From Perkinsus marinus ATCC 50983 (lineage: Eukaryota; Perkinsozoa; Perkinsida; Perkinsidae), in NCBI RefSeq assembly GCF_000006405.1, contig NW_003209261.1, forward strand, positions 76,167 to 112,666: a DNA stretch of 36,500 nt. The letters run 5' to 3'. Positions within the stretch are counted from its first letter, which is position 1, and every line of letters starts with the position of its first letter. The position numbers and the translations under genes are program-made. This document shows, in pieces, positions 19,701 to 27,387 of the stretch. The notes under the pieces are model-generated. The model ran no database searches, was not told where the DNA came from, and saw only the letters and a program-made list of their open reading frames with translations.

Positions 19701-21589
19701 ATCGCCCCCATACTCCATTGTACGGTTCTTTCTATATAGTTAAACCTCGTCAAGCGTCGACTCCAGACTCGAGGAGTTATGACTATAGGGTGAAATTGGT
19801 ATAAAGAGAGACGTGCTGGCAGATTCCAATCACACAGTGTTTCCGCCGGCAATCCATGGTCCCACTCGGCCATCATCATTTGGCCGGGGAACGGTAAAGC
19901 TGGTGGGGACGCCACTGCTATTTCTGCAAATACTGCAGAAATAGAATCCATCCACACTTCCCCCCCTATAGACGGTTATTTTCCCATCATCATAAATCGT
20001 CAATTATGAGAGTGCTACAACTACCATGGGAGAGAGGTCGTCGAGAGCTTCAAAGTGATGCCTCGTACACTCCATAAAACTCAAATATTCTCACGCGCCG
20101 TCAAATTATAGGACTTGGACTCTTTTTCCCGAAACACCTCGTAGATATAAATCCACAATGCACCCATTCCGTAGACGACACAGAAGACGAAGGACTTTAG
20201 CATTCCACAACAAAGATCGAGGAGCGACTCCAGGTTCGAATCCCAGTGCTGACGTTTCTCCCATATTACTTCACTAAAGGGGCCAAAGCCGCTCCAATAG
20301 ATAATTGATTTGGTCCTGTAAACACAGCAGACGGTATAATTTCACTGAATACCAATCCCTGATGCAATCGAAGCAAAATTACTCACCGCGCACAGCTAAG
20401 ATTTTAACTAAGACTCCTCCTACGCAAGTAAAACATTCGGTCATCCGATAACCTCAGCCATTCACTAGATATATCAGTACAACGCACCGCGAATATTTGA
20501 CGCATGCGTGCAAGATATGGCGTGTATTACCAGTATGACTGCGACGAAAACTGCCATATAAGAAGGCATCATATGACCCAGGAAAACCGGCAGGGACTCT
20601 ATCGCCAATAAATTGACTAGTAGTAAGGTGACTAATAGGAGATGATGACGCGAGATCAAAGGATGCCTGAAGTATCGACACGAATGGAGCAAATATCCTA
20701 ACCAAATACGCACAGCGAAGGTTTCATCATGCGGCTGACTCTCTACACCTTTTTCACTTCATGTTGAAATGGTGGGATCTCTCGTCAAGCACTTCAAATT
20801 CGAACGAAAATTTCAATATGTAGTTTAGGAAGTTCTATTTAGAAATATTCAAATACGATTTCAAGGTAATAAAAAATACCTAGTTTCAAATTATATTGGC
20901 CAAAAGTTAACTACAGAATTTGAAAAACCTGGATCCCAATTTCAAAACTTGAAATGCATGTTGAAAAACGTCAATTTAAAATTGAAGTTGGCTGAATTTA
21001 AATGCTCGACGAGAGATCCCATCATTTCAACATGAGGTGAAGAAGGCGCAGATGAATCATTTGCTGAGATGCAGGTGGCGTCCCATTAGAACATGAAAAT
21101 TAGGATGACGATACACAGAAGTATTACAATTTAATAGCAGCTTCCTTCTTCCTTCTCATGTCGGCTTTATCGGCTGAGTAAAGGACATCATCCTCGCTGG
21201 ATTCCATCAATACTCTGAGGTCAAAGTCATCGAGGGACACTAGACCCATTATGAGACCGGAGGCTAGGGCTGCACAGATCTGGAAATGATACGATAGAAG
21301 TTGTTGATACCACGCCCTCCTCTTATTACCACGCAAACGATCGTCATGATCGTATTGAATATAAAATGGGAGTGGTCTTGGGAGCTTCGTAGTTGACGTT
21401 GTTATATACTATTTGATTGGTCGATGGATTGAACTTTGCCGTAACGCTCCGCCAGTGATCACTATCAGTTGCTGCATAAACTGCAGTTAGTATAAGGGAG
21501 GAGGAAATGGGGATGAGCATTAATAAGAGCATTCGACCTGTTATGTATCCCATTGATGGTATCCAACCACGTGATACATTATCAACCAT
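16782..21589 (-). CDS. CNNM-type (DUF21 + CBS pair) divalent-cation transporter, 17 exons, 558 aa
   Basis: Exons: 21410-21589, 21128-21279, 20531-20666, 20270-20358, 19424-19559, 18798-18908, 18480-18584, 18331-18420, 18187-18279, 18013-18121, 17820-17895, 17437-17495, 17310-17383, 17135-17234, 16994-17071, 16868-16921, 16782-16816; 1,677 nt in phase. The N-terminal hydrophobic segment (RMLLLMLIPISSSLILTAVYA) is signal- or anchor-like. The DUF21 helices follow: ICAALASGLIMGLVSLD (61-77), HHLLLVTLLLVNLLAIESLP, LGLVFSEIIPSAVFTGPNQL and VVLYPIAGPVAWCLDKMLGE. The CBS pair has LRMMQGALELQRLRVKDVMTP (~245-265), GHSRLPIY (~290-297), MLLVKRLI and GIITLEDVIERLIKHDIQ (383-400). CNNM/CorC proteins move Mg2+ or other divalent cations across plasma or organelle membranes. 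The C-terminal ~130 residues are low-complexity without a recognised domain, and their seven small exons are less certain than the rest. Confidence 0.9.
17235..17309 (-). repeat. 75-nt CNNM intron resembling a whole tRNA (Met-like)
   Basis: On the gene strand the intron reads GTGAGTAGTTGGTTAAAATC, then ATAGTCTCATGCGGAAGGTC, then CCTGGTTCCACCCCTGG before TTCTCAG. TAGTTGGTTAA resembles an A-box/D-loop and GGTTCCACC a B-box. GTCTCATxxxxGAAGGTC resembles the anticodon-to-variable-loop region of elongator tRNA-Met. Stems are not fully preserved. Confidence 0.6.
18441..18466 (+). repeat. B-box-like sequence in CNNM intron 18421-18479
   Basis: GGTCCAAGGTTCCATTCCCAC on the plus strand, antisense to the gene, inside a 59-nt intron. 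Confidence 0.5.
19131..19153 (-). repeat. T-arm-like sequence in CNNM intron 18909-19423
   Basis: GGCGTGGGTTCGAATCGAGG, sense to the gene; second of two such units in this 515-nt intron. Confidence 0.5.
19386..19412 (-). repeat. T-arm-like sequence in CNNM intron 18909-19423
   Basis: TCGGGTTCGAACCCCGG on the gene strand gives a 5-bp stem (one T-G pair) around TTCGAAC. It starts about 12 nt from the donor. Confidence 0.55.
20225..20249 (+). repeat. B-box-like sequence in CNNM intron 19560-20269
   Basis: CTCCAGGTTCGAATCCCAG on the plus strand, antisense to the gene, near the 5' end of a 710-nt intron. Confidence 0.55.
20753..21041. mobile_element. MITE-like non-autonomous DNA element with ~48-bp terminal inverted repeats
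   Basis: The left end reads TTCACTTCATGTTGAAATGG then TGGGATCTCTCGTCAAGC. The right end, reverse-complemented, reads TTCACCTCATGTTGAAATGA then TGGGATCTCTCGTCGAGC. Over about 48 nt there are only a few mismatches and one indel. The 289-bp interior is strongly AT-rich and has no coding capacity. It sits in CNNM intron 20667-21127. I could not define a target-site duplication with confidence, so the superfamily is not assigned. Confidence 0.85.
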
Positions 21590-22630
21590 CTGTCACTATG
21601 CAAGTCGGTACGAAACGCAGCTCGTCAGGATATGCAGATGCTGTGATTGGAACAGTAGAAATGTGAGGTCTGCTTTGACTACCTAACGATGGCTCTAGTC
21701 ACTACTGTGGGAAGCTCATCAACTGTGAACTCATTGAGCGAAGTCTCTCATTAAGAGCAACACGGTGCGGTTTATTGGTGGAGAAATACCCTACCTGGGG
21801 ATCGTACCGCATCCTACCGTGGGCTGGCCCATTGAGCGGGAACTGCGTCGTCCTACATATCTGTGTGGGGGCGAGCGCTAAACGATCTCTTGTGTAGACA
21901 ATGCTTGAACTACAGTCTCTGAGGACGGTGTAGGGTTGTCGAGGCACCTCTCAGCAGTACGATTTAGTTTCTCTCGACATTGGGGGAGACTAGAGATGAA
22001 GCACTAGGCTCAAAATCTGGTGCTACACAAACATCAGTGACATTCAACTGTGTTATGCTGAATACTACGGCTTAATCAGGCGAAGACCGCCTATATTGAA
22101 ATATCTGTGAGGCTCCTCGCAGTGAGAGTATCATGGAAGCCGACGTCTAACTCGTCGCCTCGCCTGGAGAGTTGTTCTGGTGGGTGAGATTGAGGTTCGG
22201 AAATGTGTGTAACGCAATATGGTTAAGAATCTCTTCGAAGCACTTGAGCATCACGAAATAGTCGTGCGTCTCTATATATTCGTATGTGGTCGTAGGCTAG
22301 TTCTGTAGTGGATTGCCGACCCGTATTCCATCTTGCGCGTTATCATTCCCAGTGTGAGAGTATTTCGTGAAGATGAGGAAGAAGGCTAAAATATTGAGGA
22401 TGGTTTGTGATGATATGATTGGCCCCTTGCTTTGTTGATCATCCCACATACTGTTGCATTCTCCTCAGTGGTTCTTTCCTCCTCTGATTCACCTGCCCCC
22501 TCGGGTTTTAGATCAAGTCCGTCATCATTAATTCTACTCCCATGGACGAACTTGCGTTCACCAGTGACTCGGAGCACGAGGACTACTGTTTAGTCAAAGA
22601 GATGTCTACAGTTCAACTCAGCGAATATCT
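21590..22630. other. Divergent intergenic region between CNNM (-) and the acid phosphatase (+)
   Basis: Likely a shared promoter region. It contains a T-arm-like sequence at 21788-21826 (minus strand GCGGTACGATCCCCAGG). Short open frames are present on both strands: an acidic minus frame at 22386-22577, and a plus ATG at 22542 opening 40 codons (MDELAFTSDSEHEDYC...) that could be an uORF or extra first exon. None is supported by a domain. Confidence 0.4.
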
Positions 22631-25600
22631 ATGTTATTGTTGTTTATCAGAATCATCATGTTGATATACTCTATTTTACCTTTATTATTATATGTCCCCA
22701 TCATCCCGGCCTTCCCTGAGGATGATCCCATGTATTACTGTCATGAAGGTCTCAAGTGGCCGACACCACCACCTCCTAGAGAGGGAAGCACTGTGGTACT
22801 ACTAACGTATTTGATACATTACTTGTCTTTCTCGAGTATCATCTCAGTGAGAGGGAAATATGCAAATGGTCAGCGACATGTGTTGGTAGCAATACGTAAA
22901 TTCCGAGAAAAAATTAGTTGGTTTCTGTGCACTTGTACCCGAATTCGTATGTAAACTTCAATATTCAGTGAGGAAACTCGTGAGCTCAGCCGAGGGCAAC
23001 GAGCATATATCCCAGCAACTTCTTTATGACAAGTTGTCGTAGGCAAATCGGTCTGAATGGCTATATCATCTTGGAGAAATAATACCCTGGTGATGAGTTC
23101 ATGGACATGGTGTATGTACTCGTTCTTTACTACCTATTGGAATACTCCGTGGACCGATCTTGGACCCCTTTAGTCGACTTAATCGATGATGTTGCTTATT
23201 AATATACATTCATTGATTCACTTTCTATGGAATTTGCTCATCAGCATGGTTCACACCCATTAAATGCAATTGAGATTCTTAGAATCAGCACCTCGGAATT
23301 TCTTTCGGACATTTTTGGCAACCGACGTGATTGCAAATGAGAAACCTTGCTGAAATGCATGTTCGCCAGTGTGGAAGTACTCACTTGGGTTGGCTCGCTC
23401 TGGAATGTATTATTATTTCAGTCTCGAGTTGTGACTTTTGTCCGCCATGGAAGCCGAGTATTGACACAGAGGAAAGGTTGTTGGGATGCGGACCAAAACG
23501 TGTGTAGCTGTAAATTTGACCTATTCCGTATCTTGCATGCTTCAACCTCAGATACACCTGCAATAGTCAGACGTTTTCGGGCTACGAGCGGCTGGAAGGT
23601 TCTTCTTCTCCGAAGTTTCTAAGAATTCGCGGTGACCTCGGCAGCCTCCGCGGCAATTGTATATTAGGTGAAATGGCGTAGTGGTCAGTAACTCTCTCTT
23701 TGAATCCCTTGGTCCCCAGTTCAATCCCTGCTCCTCTATTTTAGGTCAATTAGTCGACTCAGGGATTGACATGCAGATAGCGAATGGAGAGGCGTTAAGA
23801 AATGCTTATGGTGAAGCCTTGAATCTTGGGGAAGTGACACACTCCTGTGCGAATGTCTATCGATTAGGGCTTTTTTGGTAGCGTCCAGAATCCCCTAAAG
23901 TGATGATCAGAGCAGATGATAGCGCGAGAACGATCGAAAGTGCTCAAGCGTTAACGATGGGCATGTTCCCCAGCGCTGACGGTAATATTTGTAAGGAATT
24001 TCATGGCGCGCGGTCGTCTTTAACATCCGTTTAACATCGAGCTTTCGAATTTGTCTTGGTATTGGTGTATCTCCCATCTGAATTTGAATTCACTCCTCTG
24101 TTCAGGTGATAATTCTACGTTTGAAATTGTCGTACCGGACCGGGCTGTAGATGCTATGGAACCGAATGCGGACGTAGGTTGCTTCTGATGGCGTTATGAA
24201 GCATTGTAATTTTGTGGCGCGGTGACGGAATTCCCCGAGCAGTCTTTCTTAGATCTGTCCAGCGCTCACAGCAGCGGAAGAGGTCTTCCTGAATTCGCCG
24301 GAAGCTGGAGAGCATGTGAGAAATTCAGAAAAAATGCGGGAAAAAATTGGAAAAATTACTGGGCGCGGTGACGCTTGGACGAACAGCGACCCAGCTAATC
24401 TTAACGAGATATATGGAGGGATGCTGGTGATATGAGTTTGGCGTTGAGGAAATGCAAGATTGCAAGATTCTCAGGATTGTCTGATGAGTCATGCTTGCTC
24501 CACAGTACCAAGTGAACCGAAAGAGCTGCCTACTGGGTTGGAGGTTGGCGGTGATTTATGGAAGCATATAGTGGAAGAAGCGACGTGAGCCGGGTTCGAA
24601 CCCGGGACCTTTGGATTAAGCTTGTAGGTTCTGGTCGATCGGTCGATACCAAGTTTCCCTGGACTTACTTCGATATTCGATTGGACCATTAATACGAGTG
24701 AGCAGCTATTTGTAGTGTGTCTGGTGTGGTTTTATTCCGGTCGACCTCTATAGTAGTGGGAAATACTCACTCCTGTTCGGCTTAGGACATCTTCGATGAT
24801 CTGACAACGCCGGCTCGCAGCTTCTCTCTCTATTCCGGCCATGATACGGGTCCGATGGCCGAGGTGCTTGCTGCATTGGGACTGCGATGTAATGGGAAAT
24901 TTATTCCGTTTATGTGATTTTCTCTCCCCTGGTTTTGGGCATCACCTCTCACGATCGTATCATCTGCACAGAGCTCCTTGTACTAGCGGAGTTCGTCGCT
25001 ACGCTTTTGAAAGAGTCGGAGCTAAATGGGAGAGTTTTCCAAAGAAGATATTCCCAAACTCACGGGCCGTATAGCGGAAGCCCGTACGAGAGTGGCACAT
25101 GGGTTATGAATGAAGCTAATGGTATAGACGTGGAAAGGCCACTGTGGGAAGACGGAGCTATGTGATAAGATGATGTCGAATAAATATGTGAATTTTTCAC
25201 GCACGATTATGTGGATGTAGTATAGAAGTATTGAATATCCGAATAATATGATGGCGCTGCAGTGATGGTTGTGGTGTAGTGAGGAATGCTATTCTGTTCA
25301 GGGGAAGATTCGGGAAGCTTGTGTTCATCGATTTGGCCAACATTTGGGTCGATGCTGATACTGGAAGTTTATTCTGACAATCTAGCGAGGTTCATATACA
25401 ATGGACGAGTAGCAACAGCAGATGGTGTTGAGGGATGCCAAGGCGAGTAAGATCCGCTTTAGTCTTGATCCATCGATTTTAGGAAATGCAAAATTGACGT
25501 TGTTGGTTTCAGGACCGTGTGTAGCATGGCGACGATCTTGGAACATCTACGTACCTTCGTCCCAGAGGAGCAAGAGTGTCAGAATCGATCAATCGATCGA

Positions 25601-25762
25601 TTTGGGTTGAGCCGCTCCTCGATGGTGTTTCTAGTATCGTCTGGTGTAGTTATCACAGGCTTACTTATAGCCGGGTGTTGTTTCATTTTTGTGGCGCGCG
25701 GTAAGAAAAATAGGAAGTGGATCAATCTGGAGGAGGGGGAGTCATTAAAAGGGGTAAATTGA
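22631..25762 (+). CDS. Membrane-anchored histidine acid phosphatase (histidine phosphatase branch 2), 13 exons, 483 aa
   Basis: Exons: 22631-22846, 23422-23501, 23552-23667, 23745-23833, 23882-23981, 24106-24173, 24243-24315, 24395-24426, 24475-24584, 24628-24697, 24786-24888, 25302-25446, 25513-25762; 1,452 nt in phase. An N-terminal hydrophobic signal/anchor (IMLIYSILPLLLYVPIIPAF) precedes the lumenal domain. Catalytic VRHGSR sits at residues 79-84, with His81 the phosphoenzyme residue; the usual RHGxRxP proline is Leu. Further family blocks are RGNCILGQLVDSG, MIRADDSARTIESAQAL, LYSGHDTGPM with the His337-Asp338 pair, WPTFGSMLILEVYSDNLARF and a Cys-bearing tail (GCQGETVCSMATIL..ECQ). It ends with a transmembrane helix (438-461) and a short basic cytosolic tail. 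It should hydrolyse phosphomonoesters in a secretory or lysosomal compartment, or at the surface. The join of exon 1 to exon 2 is the least certain. Confidence 0.9.
22849..22995 (-). repeat. Dispersed repeat R1, copy d (phosphatase intron 1)
   Basis: On the minus strand it runs from CTCGGCTGAGCTCACGAGTTT through TTTACATACGAATTCGGG and ACAGAAA to CCAACACATGT..GACCATTTGCATATTTCC, matching the other three copies in block order. It lies in the first intron of the acid phosphatase, antisense to it. Confidence 0.8.
23668..23744 (+). repeat. 77-nt phosphatase intron resembling tRNA-Gln(UUG)
   Basis: Between GT and TTTTAG the intron contains ATGGCGTAGTGGTCAGTAAC, then CTTTGAATCC, then CCCCAGTTCAATCCC. 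Eukaryotic tRNA-Gln reads ATGGTGTAGTGGTCAGCAC, CTTTGAATCC and CCGAGTTCAAATC in the same order and spacing. The cloverleaf stems are largely not complementary, so it is a decayed copy. Splicing is certain from the restored GNCILGQLVDSG block. Confidence 0.75.
24208..24242 (+). repeat. A-box-like motif at the 3' end of phosphatase intron 24174-24242
   Basis: AATTTTGTGGCGCGGTGACGG, then AATTCCCCGAGCAG, the last two bases being the intron acceptor. Confidence 0.55.
24585..24627. repeat. 43-nt phosphatase intron with palindromic T-arm-like core
   Basis: The intron reads GTGAGCCGGGTTCGAACCCG, then GGACCTTTGGATTAAGCTTG, then TAG. CCGGGTTCGAACCCGG is a perfect palindrome containing the B-box core, so orientation is ambiguous. 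Splicing restores EEATFWSIGRYQVSLDLLRY. Confidence 0.6.
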
Positions 25763-25787
25763 GTGACAATGATAATGAAGAATCTCC

Positions 25788-25812
25788 GACGACGACGACG
25801 ACGACGACGACT
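25788..25812. repeat. (GAC)n microsatellite
   Basis: About eight GAC triplets followed by TGTTGTTGTTG, 26 bp after the phosphatase stop codon, probably in its 3' UTR. Confidence 0.85.
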
Positions 25813-26008
25813 GTTGTTGTTGAGCTTCATTCATTTATCCAAAGGGATTGAGTTCTCTAGTGATCATCAATGGATTCCACAGACATGATAGATCTCAGCA
25901 GCCTAGCATCATACTTGAAGATACTCTCACTAGAGTAGCTTAGCATATGGGGTAGAGTCTTGTCAATAGGTGTGTGTGATTTCTTGTCCCTCTCCCGGCA
26001 TTATCACG

Positions 26009-27036
26009 ATGATGATGAAGTCCATGCTGCAGATAGTGACTGTTGGCTGTTACTTTGGCGTCATGTTAGCTTTCCTTGGTAGTAACACTACTAACGGGTT
26101 CATTCTATCTGCTATCTGATCTGTGAGATCGCTCGAAATTATTGTGGTTTTTCTCCAGGGGCAGGCGTCGCGAATCTTGCATGTGTGTATAACGTGGCTC
26201 CATCGGATCTGCAGGCGTATCTTCCAGCGGTCTATGGTCACTTCGCCAAGACTGGGTTCATGAAGGTAGAGGGTTCATGAACAGTTGTCGCGCGCCACGA
26301 AATTATTACCTGCTGCTTCTTCTTCAGAACGCCATGAAGATGTGTGGGATCGCTACCGCGCCGCAGCTTATGAAGGTTATGGGATTCGCGCACATCGCTA
26401 GTGTGATGAGTATCTTCTTCCAGCCGATTGTGGGGGCGATGTGGATGCTAATCACGATGATTGGTGCCGAGTAGGTCTCGGGTTCGATACCCAGGGGTGG
26501 TCGTTTAATAAACAGATTCTGAAACTTATAATCCATCCCGGAATCGCCTCTTACACGTATTATACGATGATAGAATCGATTATAGAATTGATTCAATGTA
26601 CATGGGGCCAGCGGAGGTACTTTTTGAGTCATTCGTTGACTTAGTTGTGTGAGCTCAAGTGGGGTGACGCAGAGTAAACCTCAATGTTGTTAATAGACTT
26701 CATTCACTAGATGGTTGTAGCAGATTGTGCAAATATCTTGAGGTTGACCATGCTCTTCATGATGTGCTAAGATACGTTTCTCGTCGCGCATTGGAGATTC
26801 CTGGGATGCCCAATGCAGACTTGTGTGGTAAAGCCTCACCCACATGCATGGCAACTGTGGGCCTGCACCTTACCCTCGGAATAATGTCTATCGTGGTACG
26901 TGTTGTTGTTGTTAGTTATGTTTATCTTGCAATCTTGGTCCGCCTTGCATTTTCTCAGGTTCTGCTTACTGGTACTCCCGTGTGTAAGTACTGCGTCCAG
27001 GTCTTTGGTGCATCCAAGAAAGACAAGTCAGAGTAA
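26009..27036 (+). CDS. Four-helix integral membrane protein, unrecognised family, 5 exons, 189 aa
   Basis: Exons: 26009-26078, 26159-26265, 26328-26470, 26724-26895, 26959-27036; 570 nt in phase. Four hydrophobic segments are visible: IVTVGCYFGVMLAFLGAGVA near the N-terminus, MGFAHIASVMSIFFQPIVGA, WMLITMIGAEL, and VGLHLTLGIMSIVVLLTG. A hydrophilic loop (KYLEVDHALHDVLRYVSRRA) separates the last two. The C-terminus is Lys-rich (VFGASKKDKSE), facing the cytosol if the helix count is right. The layout is reminiscent of DoxX-like four-helix proteins, but I cannot assign a family. It lies on the same strand as the phosphatase, 246 bp downstream. Any of three in-frame ATGs at 26009, 26012 and 26015 could be the start. 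Confidence 0.7.
26288..26304 (-). repeat. A-box-like motif in the intron 26266-26327
   Basis: The minus strand reads AATTTCGTGGCGCGCGA, the same family as at 7567, 24208, 30117 and 30612, in a 62-nt intron. Confidence 0.5.
26474..26500 (+). repeat. T-arm-like sequence at the start of intron 26471-26723
   Basis: GGTCTCGGGTTCGATACCCAGG begins three bases after the GT donor. GGGTTCGATACCC has the B-box core. Confidence 0.55.
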
Positions 27037-27387
27037 TGTCTGATGGAAGTCATTAGTCAGGAATATTTTCAAAGCGTGTCTCAATAGATGAACATGTTGG
27101 TTTTGGGTTGTCGTGGTTGTTGAGGTAGCTGTAGTAGCGTTGTGTGCTCCTGTCCCCTTCCCGTGCTGCTGGCTGCCTGTATGTTTTGGTATTTTCCCCA
27201 ACCGGTATTATACAGGTTGTTAAGTGATCTTGTTATGGAAGTCTGAGGCCACTCTGGAACAGCGCAACTGCGGGAATAGGAATTTATCCCCGAATCGATT
27301 TCAGTTTGGTTTGGTTCGCTGTAGTCCGTAGATTGTCGAGAACATGAATTGGTAGTGGTGACTCTTGTGTAATATTATCACGTAATA
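27037..27387. other. Intergenic region, no gene seen
   Basis: Upstream of the OSCA-type channel and 3' of the four-helix protein gene. No motif recognised. Confidence 0.4.

Noticed and set aside
20095-20194. Segment FVFCVVYGMGALWIYIYEVF as a constitutive CNNM exon
   Set aside because: Including it leaves the next exon (FFMVVLYPIAGP) out of frame. Skipping it joins APLVK to FFMVVLYPIAGP exactly as expected for the family. Kept only as a possible alternative exon.
23083-23202. Open segment PGDEFMDMVYVLVLYYLLEY as an extra phosphatase exon
   Set aside because: There is no AG acceptor between the upstream in-frame stop and the segment, so it cannot enter the reading frame by normal splicing.
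24585-24690. Full-length antisense tRNA across 24590-24660
   Set aside because: The apparent D-arm and anticodon part lies in exon 24628-24697, which codes for FWSIGRYQVSLDLLRY. Only the T-arm core within the 43-nt intron is kept as evidence.
24900-25165. Two overlapping frames (..YAFERVGAKWESFPKK.. and ..VATLLKESELNGRVFQRR..) as phosphatase exons
   Set aside because: Both lie in the 413-nt intron 24889-25301. The join from 24888 to 25302 gives GLRWEDSGSLCSSIWPTFGS, which fits the family and keeps phase.
25680-25700. A-box-like TTTTTGTGGCGCGCGG at 25686 as another family member
   Set aside because: It lies in coding sequence of the phosphatase transmembrane/tail region (FIFVARGKK) and is short; chance similarity is the better explanation.
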